64,000 bases of DNA, taken from contig BPQB01000012.1 of NCBI GenBank assembly GCA_019973155.2, forward strand, positions 1 to 64,000, read 5' to 3'. Of the stretch, positions 1-10,091 are shown in pieces. Every line of letters starts with the position of its first letter. Position 1 is the stretch's first letter. This stretch comes from Phanerochaete sordida. Taxonomy: Eukaryota > Basidiomycota > Agaricomycetes > Polyporales > Phanerochaetaceae. Under the pieces are notes generated by a model. That model was given only the letters and a program-made list of their open reading frames with translations, searched no databases and had not been told where the DNA came from. The position numbers were made by a program, and so were the translations under genes.

Positions 1-160
1 TTGCTTTTCTTAGGCACAAACATAGTGTATCAAGTGTAGTGACAGCGGTTGTAGGGGTACAGAGCAAGCTACTCGACGAGGAGGACCTCCAGCAATGCCT
101 GCCGGTGCTCATGCACCCTCCGCGCCGTCCGCAGCCCGTTATGGCAGCACGGAGGTCACA

Positions 161-720
161 TCACGTCACGGCGCTCAACACCTGCCGCCAGCGAAATTGG
201 GCTTCCCGAAATTGGCCTATTTCAACGAAATCAGCCAACCGAACAGGGCCTGAGTTGTTGTCCATGAACAGCGTGGAGGGGCACTCTGAGAGGTTGTAAC
301 CGAATTCCTCGAGGAGATTCCGCATCCACGTGACGTCCCGGCCTGCCTGGTTCGCTGCAACGTACTCTGCATCGGTGGTAGAGTGTGTGGCCAAGCTCTG
401 CAACTTGCAGCGAGCTAAGGTAGAGGTCCCCGAGCGCGGACAAGCAGAGGTGACGCGAACAGAGGCCATGCATACAGTAGGGACGAAGGTCTCGAAGTAG
501 TCAAAGCCAGGGCGCTGGTGATCCCCTCAGGGAGAACGCGGTTGAACCGCTCAGCGACGCCGTTCTGCTGCGGCCTGTTGCGCACAGTGTGCTGGCGCTG
601 GATGCCGTGCTCGTTGCAGAAGTCCTCGAGCTCCTTGGACATGTAATCGCCGCCTTTGTCATCGCTCAGAGTGCCGATACGCTCGTTAGTCTGCCTCTGC
701 TCCTCGTTGCTCTCCAGCCC
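161..720 (-). mobile_element. Ty1/copia retrotransposon remnant, integrase joined to RNase H
   Basis: Reading the minus strand from about 720 down to 470 gives the end of a copia integrase core: an LSDDKGGDY block with the second catalytic Asp, then NRPQQNGVAERFN with the catalytic Glu. From about 420 to 165 another frame gives the copia RNase H signature STTDAEYVAANQAG and the acidic MDNNSG block. A complete copia polyprotein has the whole reverse transcriptase, several hundred residues, between these two parts; here only about 50 bases separate them. The reading also changes frame. This is therefore an internally deleted, inactive copy. No LTRs are visible, and the element may continue to the left of the window. 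The family call is firm; the exact ends are not. Confidence 0.8.
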
Positions 721-1183
721 GTGTATCTTCTCTTAGCTGCAATGAGCCAGCCTCCAAACCGTGACGTGAACAGCTTGCCCATACTGCGGACGCGCTCCGA
801 TGTTCCGTTGTTCAGGAGGTCCCTGCGCAACGATTTGGCCGCCGGCAAGCTCAAAGGCCTGCGCTTTAAGAAGCAGCGCATCAAACAGCCCAAGCCTCCG
901 GCAGCGGATTATCGTCAAGCGGCACACAACATCCTTTGGCAGAAGCAAGCTATGTTCTGTCCTACTCCTTCAGCAATGATGTTCAATTTACGCCCTTCTA
1001 GCACAAGCTCAGCAGCCCGAATGCTTGTTGACAAACCTGAGCGAGCCCGTGGCAGCCAGCCGTCACCGGCGGGTGCGAGGTTAGTGTAGGGGAAAAATTC
1101 TATTGAGGGTTTTGCCAGGCGAAATGGCAGAATAGCAATTCCCATAGGCGGCAGATCTCGGCAAAAGGCTACAGGCGCGAAAT
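721..1183. other. no gene recognised between copia remnant and hAT remnant
   Basis: Open frames here are short and mutually overlapping, and I recognise no domain in them. The stretch may hold the rest of the copia integrase region or the outer end of the hAT element, but I could not find a convincing terminal inverted repeat. Confidence 0.5.
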
Positions 1184-2001
1184 TTAAGTGAGTGTGAGAC
1201 GCTTCTCCGGCATAAGCAAGCTGATATCCCACGACTTATCCATTCCCTGCTCCACGACATTAACCTCCTTTGCGTACCCAGTCGGCATTTCTCCCTTCTC
1301 ATCCCTCTCGAACTCCTTGAAATTATAGATCTCACCCTTCAACACCTCGTTGTCTTCGACATCCTCGAGGTTCTCTTCCTTGCTGTTCCTCTGAAAGCGC
1401 TCGAACTCTGCTTCAAGCTCGTCAACGGCGATGGTCTCTGAATCCACAGGCATGCCGGTATCTGGGACATTGTCTGACGGAGATGGAGATGGTACGTGAG
1501 TCCAGTTCTTCTCCAAGTCATTTGCAACGTCGAGGTTGATGCCGCTCTGGGAGTGTGTGCATATGCGCATGTTTTTGCTGCGGCGGCTTTCTACCGTTCC
1601 TGATGCACGCCTTGCACCAGAGCATGAACAGAAGGTTCGACCGAATCTTCCCCAAGGCTTCGCGAGTCTCGAGTGCAAGCTGACAGCGCTTCACAGACTG
1701 GACACCTCCGAGAGCCGAGAAAAGGCGTCCAACTTCTGCTGCGTGAGGGACAATGGTAAAGAGGACAATGGCGAGGGATTTCAAAGGGTGCGTCTTGCTA
1801 TCAAATGACAGGCTCTCCCACCGATCGAGCCAGTCACGTTGGCCGCCACTGAAGATGCACCGTTCCAGTTCCATTTCTACACGGGCCGGAGAGCAACCTT
1901 GGTCATGCACTCGGCAGATCGCCCATTAGTGACTTCGCCGACGGCAAGCTTTTGGCAGAACGGATGAAGGAAGAGGGCAAGAGAATGAAGGTCCATGCTG
2001 A
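1184..2001 (-). pseudogene. hAT transposase, C-terminal part (split copy 1)
   Basis: The minus strand encodes the C-terminal third of a fungal hAT (Ac-like) transposase. Just before the break at 2001 is a LHSLALFLHPFCQKLA block. It is followed by the dimerisation region (PHAAEVGRLFSALGG, then a leucine-containing helix IRSNLLFMLW) and an acidic tail ending at 1184. The reading switches frame at least twice, so the copy is dead. The matching upstream part of the same protein lies at 7482-8090. If everything from the TA at 2002 to the TA at 7480 is treated as inserted DNA, the hAT frame runs straight across the junction. No 5' end of the hAT gene is preserved. Confidence 0.8.
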
Positions 2002-3529
2002 TACACTGGGCGCCAAAAGTAAATGAACAGCGCGTACTCCCAGCATTCCGCCGCCACTCTGGCTGCAAATCTCGTGCAATTTCGATAAATCCTGTATGTA
2101 TTAGCTCCCCTATACCCTAGCTAATAGTATTGTGTACAATTTCCTAATATGGAAAGTATGCACCCGAAAAATGCGATCAGCTGTTTCTAAGGCATGCTCT
2201 GACCATCTTCATCCTCATCCACCACCACCATGGCAAGAGGTCCTGCCCTTGAATTTACCCCTAACACTCGTGGCCGCATCATGGGGTGAGTCGACGCACG
2301 CATCCCTTATCGCACGATTCAAGACAAGCTCCACAGAGAGTACAACAAGAAGGTCTCTCTTGGAGCGATTACCAACCTCAAGAAGCACCAGGCCATGTAC
2401 GGACACCTCAAACCACTGCCCAGGAGTGGTTGTCCACGCGTTACAACACCCAAGGACGAGAAGCACATGGTCAGCCTCATCGATCGTCAAAAGGCGCGCA
2501 ACGCTGCAGACCTCTACCGGAACTACTACCAATGCCTCTCCCTCACGACGATACGACGTGTACTCAAGAGCCATGGCCTTGGGGCTTATCGGCCGAAAAA
2601 AGTACCCTTCCTCACCAAGTTCCACAGGCGTGTTCAACGGGTCTGGACGGCGATGTGTCAGCGCTGGGATTTTCACATGTGGAAGCGCGCGATTTTCTCC
2701 GATGAGTCCAAGTTCAACCTACTGCGTTCAGATGGCCGTGAATTTGTTTGGAGGAGGAAAGGAGATGGATACAAGCCCAAATACACCCTCAAGACGCAGA
2801 AATTTGGTGGAGGGAAGGTGGTGGTGTGGGGGTGCCTGACTTCAATGGGCGTCGATCAACTTCATCACATCACCAGCATTATGGACTGCCACGTCTACAT
2901 TCAAGTCCTTCGTGAATCCCTTTTAGGGACCCTCAGAAACTACGGCATGAACCCACGACACGTTATCTTCCAGCAAGACAACAATCCGAAGCACACTTTG
3001 CGTGCTGCCAGGGCCTGGATCGCCAAGAAAGGCTTCATGGTCTTGCCCTGGCCGGCTCAAAGCCCTGATCTCAACCCCATCGAGAACGTCTGGGACCATC
3101 TGGCCCGCAAAGGCGCCAAGAGAGAGCTCCAGCCCGCTACCAAGGACCAGCTATGGGAGGCATTGCAGGAGGAGTGGTACGGAATTGACCCGATGTTTGT
3201 GCAGAAGTTGTACGAGGGTATGCAGAAGCGGGTGATGCTGGTGGCTCAGAAGAAGGGCTGGAACATTCCCTACTAGTTTCCATGGACTGTACAAATGCTA
3301 TTCCAAAGTAACAAAGCTGAATGTGCATGGAAAGCCCCAATTTTGGCGCAGATTAGGCCATGAACCCAATGTAGCTCAGTCAGTTCTTGCGCGAATCGCC
3401 TGATTTTCGGCGTATAAACTCTCTATATAGACCATACTCTATACAAATATTTTCGCCATTTATCGGTACCAACGTTGCCGAGAACTGGTACGAAAGTGCG
3501 GTGTTCATTTACTTTTGGCACCCATTGTA
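2002..3529 (+). mobile_element. Tc1/mariner-type DNA transposon with TIRs and TA duplication
   Basis: The ends are inverted repeats. The left end begins TACACTGGGCGCCAAAAG at 2002. The right end, read in reverse complement from 3529, begins TACAATGGGTGCCAAAAG. The repeats stay similar for about 30 bases through a shared AGTAAATGAACA block. A TA lies at each end (2002-2003 and 3528-3529), the target duplication expected for this superfamily. The 1.5 kb element carries one transposase reading frame. It is inserted precisely at the left TA of the neighbouring TIR element (3530-7479). A solo copy of its 3' end is present at 39717-39917. Confidence 0.88.
2230..3276 (+). pseudogene. Tc1/mariner transposase, one nonsense codon
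   Basis: Starting at the ATG at 2230 the frame is open apart from a single TGA at 2287-2289 (codon 20), then continues to the stop at 3276. The N-terminal part resembles the helix-turn-helix of Tc1-like transposases. The DDE domain is clear: IFSDESKFNL holds the first Asp, QQDNNPKHT the second, and SPDLNPIENVWDHL the catalytic Glu, with spacing compatible with DD34E. All three catalytic residues are present, so only the early stop disables the gene. A downstream ATG at 2395 would give a 293-residue product lacking the DNA-binding domain. High similarity to known fungal Tc1-like transposases is expected but was not searched. Confidence 0.85.
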
Positions 3530-3927
3530 TTAGAGCTTGCGATTCCGCCGGGTGGATGCCAAAAGCGTTGCGGAAGCGCCCAGAGCGGTTGCGGTTGCGC
3601 GCAGGCACATCGCGTTTGCATTACTATGTTCTCCAATCACGCATGGTTTGAGAAACGCTATGACTCTTGCAGCTATTAGACAATGCTCTCCTGTATCGTA
3701 GTCTGTAGGTGACACTGGCTTATCTGCTAATTTCGAACTTGTCTATCCTAACAACCTGTTCTTACAGCCTGTTCGGGTTATAATGAGAATTCGGATTTTC
3801 GCGCGACGCCTTCCTAAATTGGTAGTCTCCCTGTACCATTAGCGGGAGCAGCGGCGACTTGCTCTCTTCCACTCCTCTCTTCTGTACATTACCATCTCTT
3901 CAAGTCAGCTCATCTCCTCACTACATA

Positions 3928-4750
3928 ATGCCTTCTTCTGGCCATAAAAAAAGAAGCCTCGAGGAGAAATCGACAGGATGCTGCTCGAGGGTATTCACGA
4001 GGCGCTCTCGCCGAATGGTGCGCATACATTCATACGTTCGGAACTTCCGAGCTCACCTTCTTGCAGCACTCAAGATCATGCACTACGTTCCACCAGCCTC
4101 GTCTACAACCACAAGGACACACGCCCCTCGAAAGCGCAAGAAGACTCTGGAAGACACAGGCAGCTTCGAGAACGAGCCCTCACGCGAGGACTGCCCCGAG
4201 ACGACCTCGAAGCTCAGCACTCCGCTTTCAAGTGAAGACAACGAGCCTCTCTCTCTCGCTCAGAGCCAATCCAAGCCTACAGTGCCAGCTCCTGCCGCTG
4301 CCGGTCCTGAAGACGAAGAAGACGAAGACGTGGTCACTGTTTATGTCATCGTCGTTGTCCCGCCACCCCCTGCTGCGCCCTCTCACCGTGGACGGAAGGC
4401 TACACAGTAAGAGAAGCCTCAGCAGCACAACTGTGGCGCCTTCTTCTTCAAGCTCGACGCTACATACTCGGAATTCATCAGCCAAGTCGCCACGATGCTC
4501 AAGTGCACTGACTCCCGCCTCGTCAAGACCTCGGAGCTCACCTGGAAGTTCGAGAAGCCTGGGAAAGGCGACACCAAGCCGGTCACTGCCAGAGAGCGTC
4601 TGGCGAGGCGACGGCGGCTTCACGCAGCTTGGCTGGGACCGCTTTGTTGATGCGCATGTGCGCTTCGTGGAGGACGTTCACCGTCACGTTTGGGACAACG
4701 GCTATCCATGGGGTGTAACGCCTGAGCTTCACATTGACCCTGAGGCTCAT
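3928..4750 (+). pseudogene. degenerate hypothetical reading frame inside the inner element
   Basis: From the ATG at 3928 a frame rich in Ser, Pro and acidic residues runs to a TAA at 4408-4410. Just before that stop is a hydrophobic VTVYVIVVVPPPPAAP segment. The same frame continues after the stop as a plausible folded stretch (GAFFFKLDATYSEF, later LTWKFEKPGKGD) until about 4640. This continuity suggests a single protein broken by a nonsense change, with further frame changes near 3990-4240. I recognise no domain. From memory, similar proteins are repetitive in agaricomycete genomes, but that is unverified. It lies where the transposase C-terminus should be, so it may be cargo. Confidence 0.4.
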
Positions 4751-5505
4751 TGACTGCGCTTTCCGCTTGCTCTCGCCATACTGCCGCTTTGCTATCATGC
4801 TGTTTAGCTTATTCTCTCCGTCGCTATATCGCTTTTCTCTGGCTTTTGCTGCCCTTCTCTCGCATTTCTGCTGCATTTTTCTCGAACATTTGCTCTATGG
4901 ACATATCTGCGACATGTAAAATCTACTACCAAATATACCCTGCATGTCGAAACCACCCGACCGCCATCTCTGCGGTGATACACCCGCAAGCTTCAATGAG
5001 CGCCGCAATAGCATCCTCCTCGAGCTGTATAGTTGCACCGTGCCGCCAAATATATGCCTTTACTATGTAACTGTGAGACTGTGCGCGTACACTGATGGAG
5101 CGTACGTACAGGTACTGAATGCATCTGGAAAAAGCCTATATGTTAATTAGGTGTATTCAGAAGATAAGCCCATGCTAACTGCTTCATCAACATTTCACAG
5201 ATTAATTCATAGTTAAACGCACTTTTTACTTGCTTTTCCTCTATTCGGCTGTTTTTTATATAGCATTTCCATCTTATAGAACTACTAGTTGCCTAATCAT
5301 CTTTTTTTAGCTCTTTGACATGAGATAGATCGAGTAGTAATGAAATAGAATCAAATAGATCAAATAGAAACAAATTAGAGCATAAAATTAGGGTACAATT
5401 GGAGCACAATTAGTACCTGCTACAGTATGAAACACCCCTCTGCATCTATTTCCCTATTTACTGCTAAATAGTACTAATTAGCCATGGAGGTTTTTGCAGA
5501 TGTGA
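4751..5505. other. AT-rich stretch without a gene
   Basis: Between the degenerate frame and the truncated end of the inner-element transposase the DNA is AT-rich, with only short unconvincing frames. No repeat or domain was recognised. Confidence 0.5.
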
Positions 5506-6438
5506 CTCCTCAATTGTGTTCAGGTCCGGTGAATAAGACGGAAGATAGAGCACTAGGCAGCCTGTACATGCAATGCTGATCTACAGTGGTCAATGGAAGC
5601 ATGGTGAGAACGTACTAGCAGCATTGAGAAGCTTTATAAGTGCTTCGTTGTGATGTATGCAGCAGTTGTTGAGAACGAGGACGCTTCGCGGACCTGGCCA
5701 AGTGGTCATAATTGGCAGCTTTGTGCGATTAGCATTGGTTAGCTGTATCTATGCCGGTAATGAAGGAGTACGCACGATGTTTTCTGCGATGAAATCAAAG
5801 AACTCTGCGCCATTGAACGAGCCCGGTACAACGCGTACCCCAATGTACCCGCTCGTCGTCAACTCCGCTACCAGAGAGTACCTATCGCCGCGCACGAAGA
5901 CATCCTTCAACTCTGCAAGCTCTCCACAGAGGGCTCGCCCATAGCGGCGGTAGTAAGTGTGGTCGTTCTTGCTCGTTTCGTCGACAGTAACCAGTTGAGA
6001 GCCGTCACGAGCAAGCTCAGTCCGAATGAGGTTGCGGAAGTTGGCTCGTGCTACCTCGTCTTGCTCAGCAGTAATCTTGCGGAGCAGCTTCCAAGTCAGC
6101 CTGACTTTCTTGAGGTTGACATGCAGCTGGGTCTTGGAGATGGTAATGTTGTGGTGATAAGCTAGCCACCAGACAAGCTCGTTGAGGTAAGTGTCAGGGC
6201 TATCGACCAGGACAGCATGGAGACCGTCAAAAACAGCTGTAGTAATGATACGAGGCCGTCCGCGCAAAGGAGAAGGGGGCTTTTGCACAGTTCCGTGCTC
6301 GTCAAAGACATCCTGCCACCGATACAGGCTAGCAACCGAGACTTGCAGAGCGTCGGAGATGTCGTCACGGTCTCAGCCTTGAGACCAGAGGCGCAAGGCG
6401 GTCTCTTTCAAGTCGTTGCTGATCTTCCGGTTGCCCAT
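5506..6438 (-). pseudogene. IS630/Tc1-like DDE transposase, inactivated
   Basis: The minus-strand frame starts at an ATG at 6438 with a helix-turn-helix N-terminus and meets a TGA at 6375-6373, where the family normally has Trp (SQG-W-D). It then runs through PPSPLRGRPR and the first catalytic block VDETSKNDHTYYRRYGRA. Two short introns fit the family protein: 5775-5719 (57 nt, with a GCTAAC-like branch site) and 5615-5562 (54 nt). The second catalytic block reads LVLNNC where the family has LVLDNC, an Asp-to-Asn change from GAC to AAC. The third block SPDLNTIEES is present, and the homology stops right after it. The copy is thus inactivated by a stop, by loss of a catalytic Asp and by C-terminal truncation. 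Confidence 0.82.
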
Positions 6439-6593
6439 AGAGAAAGTAAATGATGGTCGAGGGTGTGACAGTGGACGTTGAGCTCAAGGTACGACGGTCT
6501 CTCTCGCGTTTCTCTCGCGTCGCACGGGGGTTACCAATTTGGGAAGGCATTGCGCAAAAATCCGAATTCTCATTATAACCCGAACAGGCTGTA

Positions 6594-7407
6594 AGCCGTT
6601 GACTTCTTCCGTGTCAACGCCCCCTTTGAGAGTTCCACTAACCACCGCTTCGCCCTCGATGCATTGAGGAGAGGTCAAGGCCAATTAGAAAAGAGGTACT
6701 GGTACAGAGATTTCTCAGCGGCTGCGCGTATATAGCTTGATTCACCATGATCAAGATGTACTCGAGATGTACTCATCACTATTCACCGCTGGCAGATTTT
6801 AACACAGCTTTTGCAGCACCATAAGGCTTACAACAATATAGACGTGCTATGGCACGGGAGATCTGTTCATCTCTTGTCAAACTTCATCTGAGAATCAGCA
6901 AGTTACTTGGAAAGTCATGTGGGATAGATGAGACGGCGAGAGCGCACAGAGGGTAGTGGTTCTATTTCTACATGCATGAAGCTCTTTGGAAGCACGCTTA
7001 AGCACAAAACATATGATTTGGCTGTGAATTGATGGATTTTTGTTAGAGTAGACCCGGTACAAGACAAGGTACAAGATGTCTTGAACGTCAGTAAGGAGTA
7101 ATCAGCCCAAGCCTTGCTGCTCAAACGAGCCCTGCACCCTAAACTTGTGTATTACGTATCTATACGCCCAATGCATTGAGATTCACATGACCTTTTGCTC
7201 TGTTGCATTCATCAGCTGCCTCGAGCTCTCAATCAAGGCCGTCCAGTATTTGAGAGAGCAGCACATGGCTCTGCAATGACTGGCGTAGGATCCTGGGTCA
7301 GATCCTCCGTGGTAAGGTGTGCTATACGTTACAGTAGAGATAATATTTGCAAGTTGTCATGGGAGGGCACAAGTTATGAAACGGCCTCTGCCCACCCTAC
7401 AGCGCTT
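6594..7407. other. non-coding interior of the outer TIR element
   Basis: This is the part of the outer element to the right of the nested insertion. Open frames are short and no protein family is recognisable. It ends in the right terminal inverted repeat at 7408-7479. Confidence 0.5.
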
Positions 7408-7481
7408 GAGCGCAACCCCAACCGCTCTATGCGCTTCCGCAACGCTTTCGGCATTCGCCTAGCGGAATTGCAAGCTCTCTA

Positions 7482-8090
7482 TTATGGAATCGCTTGTTGA
7501 ACACGGCTCGAGCATGTATGTAGAAGCCCTCGTCATTGTCGTCGTGATCAAGGGGTAGGTTTTTGAGGTCGCGTGCAGTTCATATCAGCTCCAGCATACT
7601 GTCGTTCAGCATGGCCTCCCAAGACTGGAGCTTTGCCGTCTTGATGAGCTGGTGCAACAAGTGCCAATTCCTCTTCATGTGAAGAACAATCTGAACGACG
7701 TTTGGAGAGACAGGCGTTAACCTGTTTGTCTTCTTCTGCGCATCGCAGGCAAGTGCATGTTGTCACGAGTGCATTTCTGTGTGCCATGTTAGCTGTGTCT
7801 TGCGAGCGTAAACTTGAAAGCTGTTCACACCTATGTCCCTCGATACTGAGTCTCTGCAAGATGATAGCGTACCAGCGCAACTCACAGTTTTGCTTTAGTG
7901 TATGCCGTACGCTGTCTGCCGTTGTCTTCGCGTCAAGTTGCTCGCTTCGATTGTGTGACCTATTAAAGAACGACACAATGCACGTTGTACAAGTGATGTT
8001 CTGCTTCATGAGCGGGCACAAGCAGGTGTCCCCAATGATGTTTCCGAATGCATGTAGAAAGCAGCCTAGAGTCTGGAGATGATATGTTAA
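7482..8090 (-). pseudogene. hAT transposase, middle part (split copy 1)
   Basis: The minus strand from about 8090 down encodes the central region of a hAT transposase. CFLHAFGNIIGD and IVSFFNRSH come first, then LKQNCELRWYAIILQRLSIEGHR, a typical hAT segment after the second catalytic residue. After a frame change near 7700 the reading continues as NVVQIVLHMKRNWHLLHQLIK and MLNDSMLELI, with a TGA where Arg (CGA) is usual, and ends FNKRFHN at 7482. The next hAT residues are found at 2001, on the other side of the nested elements. Upstream of about 8090 the similarity is lost, so the BED finger and first catalytic region are missing. Confidence 0.78.
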
Positions 8091-8175
8091 AGCTACCCAA
8101 ACTAGGAGCAAATATAATCCACTTTGGTCCAAGGATACCACTGCTCAAATCTGCGCATGCACTGAAGGCCCTCTG

Positions 8176-8998
8176 GTGCCGCTGCCATCCCCGACATCGA
8201 CCATCTACTTCATGTCCGCCGACAGCACGCACATTCGCGCCTCGATGGACAACTTCAGTATCTACTCTGACATCTTGCAGATTAACGAGCTCAAAGGAGA
8301 GCTCTCATCTGCCAACATCGACGAAGACTACCGCCTGGCCCCGCTCGCGAGTGAGAACGGATACGTGTGTGGCGGTGACCCTTCCGTACCTAACGGTGCG
8401 TATCGGGTCTACCTCAACCGCGCTGACGACGACAGCGGCGAGGAGATGGTGGACGAGCTGAATGCGGACGAGGATGACGATGAATTCTACGCCGACACCG
8501 ACGCCTTCTTTGACACAGCACAAAAACGCTCACCATCAGCCCGGAGCCCTGCACCTCCACGACGTGCACGACTACGACTATAACAACCGCGGCATTCCCC
8601 TTTACGTCCCGAACCCCGAGCAGGCCCTTGCTAGCTACGAGGGCAAAGGCACGCTTGGCCCCTTGGACCTTGCGCTTGACACAGAGCGCAAGGTCTTACT
8701 CGACATCGCACACAAAGAACGACAAGCCACTGTCGATAGCAGGCTCCTTCCGCATCTCGATAGCGTTCGCCATGGCCACCACGGCTACAACCGCGAGGCT
8801 TGGGAGACGGTGTACCCATACCATAACAGGTACGGCTCGCCCTTGCTCTTTTCGGAGGAGCAACTCATGCTTCGCCAGTGCCTCCACTTCTGGAAGACCC
8901 TTCATGAGCCGTGGATCACCGCCTGTCACATTATATGCATTGAATTCGCCCTTCACTTTTGCAGCAACGGCCCCCCAGGCCAGGATAAACAAATTTGA
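8176..8998 (+). pseudogene. degenerate hypothetical gene
   Basis: A plus-strand frame from about 8212 to 8525 has GC-rich third positions and an acidic, Asp/Glu-rich end (ADEDDDEFYADTDAFF). It is followed in the next frame (about 8526-8995) by another open stretch containing GPLDLALDTERKVLLDIAHKE. The two read naturally as one protein broken by a one-base frameshift near 8525. No domain is recognised. An alternative minus-strand frame (8696-9079) exists, but the codon pattern favours the plus strand. It could be an old host gene or transposon cargo. Confidence 0.35.
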
Positions 8999-10091
8999 AA
9001 GATGCGTGACTCCATGCGCCTTGGCCGCTCTGGCCACTCTCGCGAGCTCCTCAGCTTCACATTGTGGCGATTTGCCCACTAATTCGGTATGTCCTCACGC
9101 TGTCTGCAACGACACACAGATCCTTCTCTAGGTTGCGTGCGCCCACACACGAACCTGACGCACGCAACTGCGCCTTGCCAGAACATGTATTTGTATCCCA
9201 GCCTAAGTATCTTAACGTTCAAAGCCCCCAAGTTTATGTCTACGTTGATTCTTTCCATGTTTCTAGGTCTATGCGCTGCGCAGTTCGCTGCGGCTGGTGC
9301 GCTTGGCACTCGCAAGATCGGGCCGACGCGTCTCGTCGCGCCTCTCCTGCCGGCTGGCACATCAACGTCCGACTCCTTCGTCTTGACTGTAGCGTCTTCG
9401 GGCGCGGGGACGGTCTCGAGTGTCAGGCACGGTAACATAGGCAGGATCGTGAATGTATTAGTAGTTCTTGTTTGTCTCTGTCTCATAGTCTATGGCCTAA
9501 AGGCCCTATGTATGTATTTACCCGAGCGGCTCTCCGTGCAAATGAAAGAAGTGTTTACCTTGAACTTATCGCGTGGCGCGTTCGGCTTGCAGCACTTCTA
9601 AGGTACGCGAGACTTGTTATCTCAAGTGACCCCCAAACTTGCACGAGATTTTGAAGTCCCAGTAAGCCGTAGTTGTAGTCCTGTAAGTAAAGTTAGTTAC
9701 CTAGTAAGCCGGTGTGATAGTTACTGCCCTTACGTCGAGCGCGACGCGTGCAAGGCTGAGATGACAGTGATGTCATGCCGGACGCCACCAAGCACGGCCA
9801 GGCACGTTGATCAAGAAGCCTCGGGAGACGTTCGAAGCAGCGCCGCACATCACGCTGGCACTGCATTTGATGTTCTGATGAACGTTGAACGTTATGCACC
9901 GCCCTCGCGCCCGTTGCCATCAATAGCGAGCGCGATTTCCTTATTTGACAGTCCCAACCCCGGCGCAGAGCGCATCAGCGCCCGGCAGGCCGCCGGCGCC
10001 AACCTAGACGCCCATTCACCGCACACTTCAGACTTAATCCTGCAATGCAAAAATGCGGGTGCTAGTCCTATGTCTGCTAGCACCATTCCTC
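8999..10091. other. no gene recognised; probable 5' region of gypsy element
   Basis: Open frames here overlap one another, and none has a recognisable domain. The stretch precedes the gypsy pol frame and may include a decayed 5' LTR and leader. A GTGACCCCCA motif at about 9626 recurs at about 18180 beyond the end of pol, but I could not align any LTR pair. Confidence 0.4.

Larger units (their letters stand above)
3765..6591 (-). mobile_element. nested TIR transposon with TA target duplication (inner element)
   Basis: Sixty-base terminal inverted repeats, nearly identical, lie at 3765-3824 and 6532-6591. Both begin CAGCCTGTTCGGGTTATAAT. Each is bordered by TA (3763-3764 and 6592-6593), the target duplication of Tc1/mariner/pogo-type elements. 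The transposase gene is on the minus strand next to the right end. The left half (about 3825-5500) carries unrelated sequence, including a degenerate reading frame (3928-4750), and replaces the end of the transposase. It has probably been captured or inserted. Confidence 0.82.
3530..7479. mobile_element. TIR element inserted in the hAT transposase (outer element)
   Basis: The first about 73 bases (3530-3602) and the last about 72 (7408-7479) are imperfect inverted repeats of each other, both containing AGAGCTTGC, GCGTTGCGGAAGCGC and AGAGCGGTTG blocks. The element is flanked by TA: at 7480-7481 on the right and at the TA shared with the mariner copy on the left. Removing it together with the mariner restores the hAT frame with one TA, as expected of a TA-targeting transposon. 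Apart from the nested element at 3765-6591 it holds about 1.1 kb without a coding frame. It therefore looks non-autonomous. Confidence 0.75.
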
